Positions 16,602 to 25,244 of a stretch of DNA of 64,000 bases are shown in pieces (position 1 is the stretch's first letter; every line of letters begins with the position of its first letter). Made by a program: the position numbers and the translations under genes. A model generated the notes under the pieces. It did no database searches. It had not been told where the DNA came from and worked only from the letters and a program-made list of their open reading frames with translations. The stretch is from Duganella flavida (GTDB lineage Bacteria > Pseudomonadota > Gammaproteobacteria > Burkholderiales > Burkholderiaceae_D), in assembly GCF_009857445.1 (NCBI RefSeq), contig NZ_WWCN01000014.1, forward strand, positions 62,001 through 126,000, written 5' to 3'.

Positions 16602-17011
16602 ATGGAGACAAAACAACCAGCGGCGGAACGCCCATGGTTGATCGTGGTGCTGCTGTCACTGGGCCTGATGATTTCCTTTATCGACCGTACCAGCCTGTCG
16701 TCGGCGCTGGCCGACCAGGGCTTTGTACGTGAATTCGGCTTGAACAGCGTCGAGCGCGGCTGGCTGAATGCGGCCTTCTTCTGGGGGCGCCGATCGGGGC
16801 CTGGATCATCGTGAACCATTCGTGGCAGAAGATGTTTGTTGCCACCGGGCTGGCGGCGCTGGCTGAATGGGCCGCGGATCGGCTGATCGCGCGCGGCAGC
16901 TATGAACTGCCGATGCAAGCCATCTTCATCTTCCTCCTGCTCGGCGCCACCAGTACCATCATCCTGTTTCGCCGCAAGTGGGCGCCGAAGGTGCTGACCG
17001 CATTGTTGTGA
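16602..17011 (+). pseudogene. MFS transporter remnant with internal deletions
   Basis: The N-terminal piece (from ATG 16602) encodes the start of an anion-symporter-type MFS protein: RPWLIVVLLSLGLMISFIDR, then ERGWLNAAFFW. At about 16785 the frame breaks into a second frame reading GAPIGAWIIVNHSWQKMFVA, a mid-protein TM5-6 segment. This runs on to a loop-like AADRLIARG and a final TM (IFIFLLLGATSTIILFRR) before a stop at 17011. About 135 codons remain of an expected 420 or so, so at least two internal deletions have joined N-terminal, middle and C-terminal parts. Confidence 0.75.
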
Positions 17012-17165
17012 TGTTTTAATGGTGTACAAAACAACAACATCTCTCTCGATTTTCCGCAACTAGCAAAAGCGAGGGTGCGAAAGCACGATTGCTGTGCACG
17101 AATCTGCTTATCACAGCAACTGCGCTATACTGGATCTCCCAAGAGCTGCGGGTGAGGAGACATCC

Positions 17166-18785
17166 ATGCGGCCGGTTTCCAGCATCTTTTTCAGCTTCAA
17201 ATTCAAGATCACCACGCTGGTGATTGCGTTGGTGTTGTTTGCCGGCATAGGCTCCGGCGGCATCTCGCTGCTGATTGCGGAATCGGAACTGCGGCAAGTC
17301 ATCGCCCGGCTGGAGCTCTCCCTGTTGAACGGCGCCGCCGTCTTCATCGACAACGACCTGCAAAACAAGCGCCAGCTGCTCAAATCCCTGACCGAAGAAA
17401 TCGCGGTGCACGGCGTCGCGCTGGGGCAAGTGCAGGGCCTGCTGGAAAACCACGAGTCATTGCGCGAAGCTTTCTTCAACGTCAACGCCTTCGACCTCGA
17501 TGGCAACCTGGTCGCCAGCCTGCACGACCGTCGCGCCAAGTGGGTCAACATCGCCGAGCGCAAGTATTTCCAGGACACGATACGGCTGCAGGAAGGCGTG
17601 ATTTCCGCACCGTTCAAAAGCACCCTGTCTGGCCAGCCGGTGGTGGTGCTGACGCAGCCGCTGCGCGACAACGATGGCAAGCTGGTCGGCATCCTGCTCG
17701 GTGCGATCGATTTGCTGCGGCCCTCGTTCTCGGCCCAGCTGGACGCCTTGCGCGCCGGCGCCGACGGCTACCTGTTCATCGTCACCGACGGCGGCGTGAC
17801 GGTGCACCACCCGGACAAAAACCGCATCCTCGAAAAAAGCGACGACCAGCCCGGCACGCTGGTGGAAGCGGCCCTGCGCAGCCCTGAAGGCTGGGAAGAC
17901 GGCATCCTCGACGACGGCGTGCCGGTGCTGCTGGTGCACAAGCACTTGCGCGAGGCCGATTGGACCATAGGCCTGTCGTATCCGGTGCGTAGCGCTTTCT
18001 CCTCCATGCTGAACGTGCGCCTGCGCGCGTTGCTGGGGGCGGCAATCCTGACCTGCGTGGCCGGCCTGTTCGGCTGGGCCATCACCAAAGACCTGTTACG
18101 GCCTTTGCGCCGGCTGCATCGGCATGTGGAAGACATCAGCGCTGGCCGCGCCCACATCAATGTATTCGACGTCGCACGCAAGGATGAATTTGGCCATCTG
18201 AGCCGCGCCTTCTATGCCTTGTCACAGCGGCGCGAACAGGCCGAGGTGGAGCTGCACCGGCTGGCCACCACCGACGTGCTGACCGGCTTGAATAACCGGC
18301 GCATGTTCGACAGCTTCCTGCCGCAGGCGCTGGCGCGCGCCGCGCGCTCGGGGCAGCCGGTGGGCTTGGCGATACTCGATATCGATCACTTCAAGGCGAT
18401 CAACGATACGCTGGGCCATCCGGCCGGCGACCAGGTGCTGGTCGAATTCGCGCGCCGCCTGACAGGCGCGGTGCGCACTACCGACACGGTGGCCCGATTG
18501 GCGGGCGATGAATTTGTGATCGTGTTCGAGCAGCTGTCATCTGCCAATGAGATGGATGTACTGGGCGAGAAGATCCTCGCCGCCATGCGCGCGCCGTTCA
18601 GTCTCGGCACGCAGTTGCGCGAGGTGCAGACCAGCGTCGGCATCGCCGTCACCATCAACGCCACAGCCACGGCAGAAGAAGTGATGCGCGCTGCCGACCA
18701 GGCCCTGTACGGCGTGAAGGCGGCCGGCCGCAATGGCTATGCCGTCAATCCCGTCGGCGCCGAGCGCGTGGTGCGCGTGCGCTGA
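17166..18785 (+). CDS. Diguanylate cyclase with dCache sensor
   Basis: This 539-residue membrane protein has TM1 (about residues 12-35), a periplasmic dCache sensor with the typical WVNIAERKYFQDT region, TM2 (about 285-305), HAMP, and a GGDEF domain starting ATTDVLTGLNNRRMFD. The active-site signature is AGDEF instead of GGDEF, a variant seen in functional cyclases, and the substrate-binding DIDHFKAINDTLGHPAGD region is intact. It would make cyclic di-GMP at the inner membrane in response to a small extracellular ligand. The start at 17166 follows GAGGAGA. A TATACT at 17126 could be its -10. Confidence 0.9.
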   Translation: MRPVSSIFFSFKFKITTLVIALVLFAGIGSGGISLLIAESELRQVIARLELSLLNGAAVFIDNDLQNKRQLLKSLTEEIAVHGVALGQVQGLLENHESLREAFFNVNAFDLDGNLVASLHDRRAKWVNIAERKYFQDTIRLQEGVISAPFKSTLSGQPVVVLTQPLRDNDGKLVGILLGAIDLLRPSFSAQLDALRAGADGYLFIVTDGGVTVHHPDKNRILEKSDDQPGTLVEAALRSPEGWEDGILDDGVPVLLVHKHLREADWTIGLSYPVRSAFSSMLNVRLRALLGAAILTCVAGLFGWAITKDLLRPLRRLHRHVEDISAGRAHINVFDVARKDEFGHLSRAFYALSQRREQAEVELHRLATTDVLTGLNNRRMFDSFLPQALARAARSGQPVGLAILDIDHFKAINDTLGHPAGDQVLVEFARRLTGAVRTTDTVARLAGDEFVIVFEQLSSANEMDVLGEKILAAMRAPFSLGTQLREVQTSVGIAVTINATATAEEVMRAADQALYGVKAAGRNGYAVNPVGAERVVRVR

Positions 18786-18826
18786 CGGGACCTATTGCCA
18801 TTCGGTTCTTGGGGTTTGCTTTTGAC

Positions 18827-19109
18827 TTATCGCAGCGTGATGCCTGATTTTTCTTCGATGCGGTAGATGCTGGCGTCAGCCTGGATGATGGCGGTAACGG
18901 CTGCGATATCAGGCGCCAGGATGCGGTCTTCGCCGTACACGTCGTCCAGCGGCGCACCGAGGCCGGTGTTAATGCCGTAAGCTCGCACACCGTCCGCCAC
19001 CACGCGATCAACGATACGCCGCGCCCAGCGCCAGCGGGGCGCCCTTGGCAACCGGCGCCACATCGCGCCAATCCGGAACACGCTGGTCGAGCGTTACCAA
19101 GCGCGCCAC
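18827..19109 (-). pseudogene. Histidine/aromatic ammonia-lyase family gene remnant
   Basis: From GTG 19109 the frame encodes a typical family N-terminus (LVTLDQRVPDWRDVAPVAKG) and stops at a frameshift near 19010. The next frame continues RIVDRVVADGVRAYGINTGLGAPL, including the conserved GINTGLG, then jumps to EDRILAPDIAAV, which matches the extreme C-terminus of the family. About 94 codons remain of about 500; the catalytic core is gone. The start overlaps the preceding ABC permease by 16 bp, so the intact gene was the last member of that operon. Ergothionase (ergothioneine trimethylammonia-lyase) belongs to the same superfamily. Confidence 0.75.
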
Positions 19110-19837
19110 GGGGTCAGTTTGCGCTGGAGGACGCGCATGCTGTAGTCGCTGCACAGTGCCAGCAAGGCCACGGCCAGCGCGCCTTCCGTCACTTGCGATT
19201 CATTGTCCACCGCCAGCCCGGAGACGATCGGCGTGCCAAGACTAACACCGCCGGTGATCGGCGCCAGCGATGCCGTCGCCACCGACAGAATCAGGCTGGT
19301 ACGCACGCCGGCCAGCATACCGGGTAGCGCCAGCGGCAACTCCACGGTGAACAATTGCCGCCACTGCCCCATGCCGATGCCCTCGGCGGCGCGGCGCACG
19401 TCGGCGTCGATTTCACGCCAGCCCGTGAGCGTAGCCTGCACCGTTGGCATCAGACCGTAGGTAAACAACGCCACCATCATCGCCTGCGGGCCGAAACCGA
19501 CGATCGGTGTAGCGAGAAACAGCACCGCCACCGGTGGCAGCGTCTGGCCGATGGTCGCGGTGTTGGCGATCAGCGGCAGCAAAGGCTTGCCGGCGGTGCG
19601 CGTCGCCAGGATGGCCAGCGGCACGCCAAGCGCAATCACGCCGGCCATCGCGGCCAGCACAATCAGCACGTGGCTCTGCGCCGCTTCCAGCAGCGAGATA
19701 CGTTCATAAAGCACCGGCTGATCCGGGCCGGCCAGCGGTGCAAGCAGCGCGCGCCACCAGTCCTCGCGGCTGTAGATCCACCACAACGCCGGCCAGCAAA
19801 GCAGCGCCAGCGACGCCTCAATCCGCGCCCGCGTCAT
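19094..19837 (-). CDS. yehW: Quaternary-amine ABC permease, YehW-like
   Basis: This 247-residue inner-membrane permease of the OpuC/YehW type has a binding-protein-dependent transport domain. The EAA-like loop is AAEGIGMGQWRQLFTVELPLALPGM (about residues 135-160). It pairs with the larger permease at 20882-21994 and the ATPase at 19834-20889; start and ATPase stop overlap by four bases. Gene order is the same as E. coli yehZYXW, whose product imports betaine-like compounds with low affinity. It is followed by the decayed lyase. Confidence 0.88.
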   Translation of the reverse strand: MTRARIEASLALLCWPALWWIYSREDWWRALLAPLAGPDQPVLYERISLLEAAQSHVLIVLAAMAGVIALGVPLAILATRTAGKPLLPLIANTATIGQTLPPVAVLFLATPIVGFGPQAMMVALFTYGLMPTVQATLTGWREIDADVRRAAEGIGMGQWRQLFTVELPLALPGMLAGVRTSLILSVATASLAPITGGVSLGTPIVSGLAVDNESQVTEGALAVALLALCSDYSMRVLQRKLTPWRAW

Positions 19838-20889
19838 GCCGCCAACGCCCGGCCGCTCGACGCAGCATCGCCTGCGTATGTGGCCGCCTGCGCTGCAGCA
19901 GCGACGGCTGCTCGTGCGGCACCGGCCGTAGATGCCGTGCCGCCCAGCCTCAGATCGGCCAGCGTTACTTGTCCGACTACGTGGCCTGCTTCATCGGTCA
20001 CTGCCAGCTGCTGCTGGCCGCCCAGCAGCCTGCTCAACGCAGTGCGGGCGCCGGTGTGCAGCGGTACGCTGGCTGCGCCTGCCGACAGCGCAGCGACTGC
20101 GGCGGCGACACTAACCGCATCCCTGCGCGCGAAGTCCGCCACACTGTAGCGCGCCAAACGGCGCAAGGCCGGCTCCTGGCCAAAGAACTGCGCCACAAAC
20201 GCGTCCGCCGGCTGGCGCAACAAGGTATCCGGATCGCCGTACTGCACCACCGCGCCATCGCGCAGCAGGCATATCTTGTCGGCCAGGCGGATCGCCTCAT
20301 CGATATCATGCGTGACAAATAAAATCGTCTTGCGTACATCACGCTGGATGCGCAACAGCTCCTCCTGTAACTGTTCACGCGTGATCGGATCGACCGCGCT
20401 GAATGGTTCATCCATCAGCAACAGCGCTGGATCCGCCGCCAGCGCGCGCGCAATGCCCACCCGCTGCTGCTGCCCACCCGACAATTGCCCTGGATAGCGC
20501 GCGCCAAACTTGTGCGGATCGAGCCGCACCAGCTCCAGCATCTCATCCGCGCGGCGCAGGCGCTTGGCCTTGTCCCACCCCAGTAGCTGCGGCACCACCG
20601 CCACGTTCTCGCGCACCGTCATGTGCGGGAACAGGCCCACGTTCTGGATCACATAGCCAATCGAACGACGCAGCAACACTGGATCGCTCTCCAGCACATT
20701 GAGGCCATCAATGATGATCTGGCCGGCACTCGGCTCCGTCATGCGATTCACCGTGCGCAGCAAAGTCGACTTGCCGCAGCCCGATGGTCCGATCAGCACC
20801 ACCAACTCGCCACGTGCGATATCGAGATTGACCTGATTCAGCGCCGTCACGCTGCCATAATGTTTTTCGATGCCACGCAAATTAATCAT
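19834..20889 (-). CDS. yehX: Quaternary-amine ABC ATPase, YehX/OpuCA-like
   Basis: This 351-residue ATPase has Walker A GPSGCGKST (about residue 34), Q-loop, signature LSGGQQQRVGIARALA, Walker B LLLMDEPFSAVD and the switch His in VTHDIDEAI. An ALRRLARYSVADFARRD segment begins a C-terminal extension of about 110 residues, rich in Ala and resembling a degenerate CBS-type regulatory domain. It overlaps the upstream permease by eight bases. It energises import of a quaternary-amine-like compound. Confidence 0.9.
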   Translation of the reverse strand: MINLRGIEKHYGSVTALNQVNLDIARGELVVLIGPSGCGKSTLLRTVNRMTEPSAGQIIIDGLNVLESDPVLLRRSIGYVIQNVGLFPHMTVRENVAVVPQLLGWDKAKRLRRADEMLELVRLDPHKFGARYPGQLSGGQQQRVGIARALAADPALLLMDEPFSAVDPITREQLQEELLRIQRDVRKTILFVTHDIDEAIRLADKICLLRDGAVVQYGDPDTLLRQPADAFVAQFFGQEPALRRLARYSVADFARRDAVSVAAAVAALSAGAASVPLHTGARTALSRLLGGQQQLAVTDEAGHVVGQVTLADLRLGGTASTAGAARAAVAAAAQAATYAGDAASSGRALAA

Positions 20890-21994
20890 GCTGTCCCCTC
20901 TTCAAACTCCACGCCAGCAAACGCATGACCGCATCGGCGCTGAACGCCAGCACCACCACTGGCAAAGATCCCAGTAACACCAGGTCTGGCACCGCCTGCT
21001 CCGTACCGCGCAACAGGAAGTAGCCAAGGCCTCCTGCATTCACCAGCACCGCCACCGTCGCAAGGCCAATCAGCATCAGCATCGCACCACGCACGCCTTC
21101 AACAAAGAACGGCGCCGCCAGCGGCAACTCAACATGCCAGAACTTCTGCCACGCGCTCATTCCCACGCCGCGCGCTGCGTCCAGCATGGCCGATGGCACA
21201 GAAGTCAATCCGGTATGTGTGTTCACCACCACGGGCCACAAGCCATACAGCACCATCGCAAGAATCGCCGGTTTGGCGCCCAGTCCCAGCACCGGCAGCA
21301 GCAATCCAAACAACGCAATCGACGGAATGGTTTGCAGCAGGCCGGTAAAGCCCAGCAGCACACTCTCAAACGCCTTCTTGCGTACTGCCAGCAAGCCGAT
21401 GCCAGCGCCAAAAATCATGGCCGGCGGCAGCGCAGCCGCCACCAGCAGCAAGTGCTGCACCAGCTCTTCGTGGAAAATATCGGCAGCCATCTGGTACTCC
21501 ATCACCACGCCCAGATGCTGATACGGTGCGATCCACGCCAACAACGCCAGCGCCGCCAAAGGCAACGCCAGCCAGCGCGGCGCTTCGGCATACAAGGCGA
21601 AGGCGCCGATGTACACCGCCGCCAGCGTGCCCCAGGCACCGCCGGCAATGGCAAAGCGCGCCCACTCCTGCGTGCCCAGATGCGCTGCCGCGCCCCACGT
21701 CAACGCCGCATAGCCAGCCGACGCAGCCCACGCCAGCGACAGCGCCAACGCAGGTGCGCGCAAGCGGCCCCGCGCCAGACCCACGGCCAATGCCAGCAAC
21801 AGCCAGCCACCAGCCGCCAATGCAGCCCAGTGGCCACCCAGGGCGAATACGGTCAACTCATCGCCATCCGGCGCAACGCGGTTGGCGTGCAGCGATACCA
21901 AGGGCCACTGCAAGGACAGCAAACCAATCAGCACAGCAAATAGCGCGATGGCATTGGGACGCCCCGCGACCGGCAATGGAAATACGGCGCTCAT
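20882..21994 (-). CDS. yehY: Quaternary-amine ABC permease, YehY-like
   Basis: This 370-residue protein is longer than usual for a permease, as is E. coli YehY. The N-terminal half has several extra hydrophobic helices and the C-terminal half is the canonical permease domain, with loop ARGVGMSAWQKFWHVELPLA. It overlaps the binding-protein gene by four bases and the ATPase gene by eight. It forms a heteromeric channel with the shorter permease. Confidence 0.88.
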   Translation of the reverse strand: MSAVFPLPVAGRPNAIALFAVLIGLLSLQWPLVSLHANRVAPDGDELTVFALGGHWAALAAGGWLLLALAVGLARGRLRAPALALSLAWAASAGYAALTWGAAAHLGTQEWARFAIAGGAWGTLAAVYIGAFALYAEAPRWLALPLAALALLAWIAPYQHLGVVMEYQMAADIFHEELVQHLLLVAAALPPAMIFGAGIGLLAVRKKAFESVLLGFTGLLQTIPSIALFGLLLPVLGLGAKPAILAMVLYGLWPVVVNTHTGLTSVPSAMLDAARGVGMSAWQKFWHVELPLAAPFFVEGVRGAMLMLIGLATVAVLVNAGGLGYFLLRGTEQAVPDLVLLGSLPVVVLAFSADAVMRLLAWSLKRGQHD

Positions 21995-22905
21995 TTGAGG
22001 AATCCTTTCTCGCGCAGGTATTTTTCCGCCACCTTGGTTCCCGGCTCACCGCCCACCACGATGCGGGCGTTCAGGCGCGATAGCGTGGCCGTATCCAGCG
22101 TGGCGAAAATCGGCTCAACAATGGCCGGAACAGACGGATATTTTTTCAGCGTCTCGCTGCGTATCGTCAGCAAGGGCTGGTAAATGTCGGCGGCAGCGCC
22201 GGTGTCGTTGAGGCCCACGAGGCCCATGGCTGCCAGCTGTCCATCAGTGCTGTACGACATGGCCGCATTGGCGCCGCTGGTGCCACGTGCGGCGGCCGAT
22301 TCGGTCTGCGCAGTGTTACCGCCAGGGAGGATAATCAGCTGCGATGGCGTCAGCTTGAAACCATACGCATGTTCGAAAGCCTTCAAGCCATCGGCACGGT
22401 CAACAAACTCCTGGCTGACTACCACCTTGAACGGCTTTCCTGCATTGATGTAAGTAGCCAACTGCGGCAGCGAGGTAATCCCCGCCGCTGCCGACAACTT
22501 GGCGGGAATCGCAAATCCATACGTGACATTGGCCGGCGCAGGCTTGAGCCAAACGATGCGGTTCTGCGCCAGGTCCGCCGCCGCACCGGCCGCGTAGCCA
22601 CGGGCAGGATCGCGGAAGGTGCCTGGTTCAAAGCGCACGTTCTTGATCAGGTAAGGTGCATTGCCGGTGTACTCGGGATAGACGTCGATCTCCCCGGCCA
22701 GCAGGGCCTTGCGCACCACCTGCGTGGCGCCGGTGCCGCACTTCTCCACCACCTTGATGCCATGCGCTTTCAACGCCAACGACACCAAAGGGCACAGCAA
22801 AGCACCCTCGGTGTCGATCTTCGAGCCGACGGTGATGGCGCCTTCCGTGGCCGCCATCACCGACGCAGGCAACAGCAGCAGCGCAGCTGTCGCCCAGGTT
22901 TTCAT
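21991..22905 (-). CDS. yehZ: Quaternary-amine binding protein, YehZ/OsmF-like
   Basis: This 304-residue periplasmic protein has a signal peptide ending VMAA, followed by the OpuAC-type fold. It aligns through its length with E. coli YehZ/OsmF: VGSKIDTEGALL, GEIDVYPEYTGNAPYLIK, WLKPAPANVTYGFAIP and NAAMSYSTDGQLAAMGL. It delivers a betaine-like ligand to the adjoining permeases. The start overlaps the TonB-receptor stop (TGATG), so outer- and inner-membrane transport are co-expressed. Confidence 0.9.
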   Translation of the reverse strand: MKTWATAALLLLPASVMAATEGAITVGSKIDTEGALLCPLVSLALKAHGIKVVEKCGTGATQVVRKALLAGEIDVYPEYTGNAPYLIKNVRFEPGTFRDPARGYAAGAAADLAQNRIVWLKPAPANVTYGFAIPAKLSAAAGITSLPQLATYINAGKPFKVVVSQEFVDRADGLKAFEHAYGFKLTPSQLIILPGGNTAQTESAAARGTSGANAAMSYSTDGQLAAMGLVGLNDTGAAADIYQPLLTIRSETLKKYPSVPAIVEPIFATLDTATLSRLNARIVVGGEPGTKVAEKYLREKGFLK

Positions 22906-25157
22906 CAGAAACGTGCCTTCACACGCACACCCACCGTACGAGGACGAATCATGTACAGATTGTCGCCCGGCTGGATTGCGATGGTGTTGGTGGTGACATC
23001 GCTGATCTTGGCGCCGTTGGTCAGGTTGGTGCCGAACAGGCCGAATTCATACAGGCCGGTTTTGTAGATTGCGGTGGCGTTCACGGTGTTCGACGATGGA
23101 ATACGCGAGTAGCTGCCCTGCGATGCCGCGAAGTTGGTGAACGACTCGCCACGGTAAGCATAGTTGGCCGACAGCGCAATCTCCTCAGCACCTGCCAACG
23201 GAATGCTGTAGTTGGCGACCACGGTTGCAGCAACCCTAGGCGAGTACGGCACGCGTGCATCTTCCGGAATATTCTGCGCGGCGATACCGGTCACCACTTT
23301 CTCGGCAGCGTAAGCGTGGTTGAAGGTTGCACTCACACCCACCGACGCCTGGCGCGAGATTTTGAAGAAGCTCTCCAGTTCCACACCTTCGCTGCGGATC
23401 TTGCCGGCGTTCTGCGTGAAGTAGTAGGTGCAAGGCAGCTTGTTGAAGACTTGTACATCCTTCCACTTGATCAGGTAAGCGCTGGCGTTGAAGGTCACGC
23501 GGCGATCAAACAGCGTGTTCTTGGAACCGGCTTCGAAGTTCCACAGGCTGTCCGGTTCAAAGGTCGACGGCGCATTCTGGCCGCAGAAATCGAATGGCAC
23601 CGGCTGATTGTTACCACCATAGCGGAAGCCCTTGCCCACCGATGCGTACAGCGTGTGATCGGTATCGAGTCGGTAAGCAGCAGCGAAGCGCGGGTTGGCG
23701 CCCTTGGAAGTCTCGCTGGAGTTGCTGGTCTCCGGGATGCTGCTCTGCGGTTTGGCCGGCGTAGAGTTGAACAGGTTACCAAACAAGCCGCTGAACTTCA
23801 GGTCGAAGTCCTGCGTGCCACGGAACAGGCGCAGGCCGGCGGTCAGGTCCAGCTTATCCCACACGGTGTAGGTAGCTTCAGCAAACAGCGCGGCTTCTTT
23901 CGAGTCGATGTTCTGCGTTCCCGAGAAGTAGTCATCCGCCGTGAAGGCGTTGTCGTTCAGGTGCGAGTTATAGCCGGGGAAGTTCTTCGCTGCGGCAAAG
24001 CGCGCATCGAAGCCGGGCGTAGGCTGGTCCTGGCGCAGATCGCGTTTACCTTGGGTGTAGAAGGCACCGGCGGTCCACTTCAGCGGGCCACCCTCTTTCG
24101 ACTGCAGGCGGAACTCCTGCGCGAAGTTGGTGATAGCGTTGCCGATCACGTAGGACGAAGCGATCAACGGCGGCTGGCTGCCGAAGATGAAGGCAGTAGC
24201 CTTGTACTGACCGGAGTTGATGTACAGCGTGTCGCGATGCAGGTAGGAGCTGGACGAGACCAGGTTCGCTACGCCAGCATCGTAGTTCAGCGTCAGGTTA
24301 TACAGCTGCAGGCTGTCCTTGCTGGCTTGCTGGATCAACGAGGTGGTGGTGTACGGCGCCAGTTGCGAGTAGGCGTCGTTGATGCCACCCTTGACGTTGG
24401 AAGCAGTGATGCTGGCGTCGATCAGCAAGTCCGGCGTAGCACGCAGGCGTGCGGCGACGCGGCCCTGGTTGGTCGAAGTGGCGTTGTCGGTCTTGCCGTT
24501 GGCTTGATTGAGGACGTAACCGGAATCGTTACCACTGTAGCCCGTCAAACGCAGCGCCAGGACATTATCCTTGACCGGCACGTTGACGGTGCCGCGCAGG
24601 TTGTAGTTGGTGCCGCCGAATTTGGAAGTCTGCGAGCCGACTGCTTCCACCGCGCCAAAGAAATCGTTGAACTCCGGCTTCTTGGTAATCTGGCGCACGG
24701 TGCCGGCCATGGCGCCCGCGCCGTACAGCGTGCCTTGCGGGCCTTGCAGCACTTCGATACGTTCCAGGTCCAGCACTTTCAGATCGGGATTGCCGGACTT
24801 CAGGGTCACGGGCAGTTCGTCGATGTACACCGCCACCAGCGATGCATCCTGCACTTCGGACGGCACAATGCCGCGCACCACCAGGCCGCGGATCGTGATG
24901 TTGTTGACGCCAGGGCCCTGCTCTTGCAGCGAGATGGCGGGAACCAGATTGGCAATATCGCTCAGGGAGCCCTGGCCGTATTTAGTCAGGTTATCCGGCT
25001 TGATGACCGTGATCGCGGCCGGCACTTGCTGCACGTCGACCGCGCCGGTGCGGGTCGCGGTCACTTCCACTTTTTCGATCTTGTCCGAGGTGCTGTCCTG
25101 CGCTTGCGCCGCTACGAATACGCCAGCAATCGCCAGCGCCATCAAATGCTTATTCAT
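22905..25157 (-). CDS. TonB-dependent receptor of the YehZYXW-like operon
   Basis: This 750-residue outer-membrane receptor has a signal peptide ending AQAQ, a TonB-box region IEKVEVTATRT, and a plug domain (about residues 40-160, with VYIDELPVTLKSGNPDLKVL and GPQGTLYGAGAMAGTV). A 22-strand barrel ends in an aromatic-terminated last strand (VGVRVKARF). Its stop overlaps the start of the quaternary-amine binding protein, so it is the first gene of a six-gene uptake operon. It probably carries the same ligand across the outer membrane. No Fur box is seen upstream. Confidence 0.9.
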   Translation of the reverse strand: MNKHLMALAIAGVFVAAQAQDSTSDKIEKVEVTATRTGAVDVQQVPAAITVIKPDNLTKYGQGSLSDIANLVPAISLQEQGPGVNNITIRGLVVRGIVPSEVQDASLVAVYIDELPVTLKSGNPDLKVLDLERIEVLQGPQGTLYGAGAMAGTVRQITKKPEFNDFFGAVEAVGSQTSKFGGTNYNLRGTVNVPVKDNVLALRLTGYSGNDSGYVLNQANGKTDNATSTNQGRVAARLRATPDLLIDASITASNVKGGINDAYSQLAPYTTTSLIQQASKDSLQLYNLTLNYDAGVANLVSSSSYLHRDTLYINSGQYKATAFIFGSQPPLIASSYVIGNAITNFAQEFRLQSKEGGPLKWTAGAFYTQGKRDLRQDQPTPGFDARFAAAKNFPGYNSHLNDNAFTADDYFSGTQNIDSKEAALFAEATYTVWDKLDLTAGLRLFRGTQDFDLKFSGLFGNLFNSTPAKPQSSIPETSNSSETSKGANPRFAAAYRLDTDHTLYASVGKGFRYGGNNQPVPFDFCGQNAPSTFEPDSLWNFEAGSKNTLFDRRVTFNASAYLIKWKDVQVFNKLPCTYYFTQNAGKIRSEGVELESFFKISRQASVGVSATFNHAYAAEKVVTGIAAQNIPEDARVPYSPRVAATVVANYSIPLAGAEEIALSANYAYRGESFTNFAASQGSYSRIPSSNTVNATAIYKTGLYEFGLFGTNLTNGAKISDVTTNTIAIQPGDNLYMIRPRTVGVRVKARF

Positions 25158-25196
25158 CCCGCTCCTTCTGTGATTGTTTTTTAGCCGATACTAAAA

Positions 25197-25225
25197 AGTA
25201 TATACAAATGGCCAATCACTGAAAA
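25197..25225 (-). promoter_or_regulatory. Candidate promoter of the TonB/Yeh operon
   Basis: On the minus strand TTTTCA (25225-25220) and TATACT (25202-25197) are separated by 17 bases, about 40 bases upstream of the receptor start. The -10 overlaps a small inverted repeat, ATACT-AAAA-AGTAT (25188-25201), a possible operator. Confidence 0.45.
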
Positions 25226-25244
25226 CGAAGATAAATAATTTTCT

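Noticed and set aside
23316..25184. 622-codon plus-strand frame opposite the TonB receptor
   Set aside because: Antisense shadow of the receptor at 22905-25157; no recognisable motif or SD.
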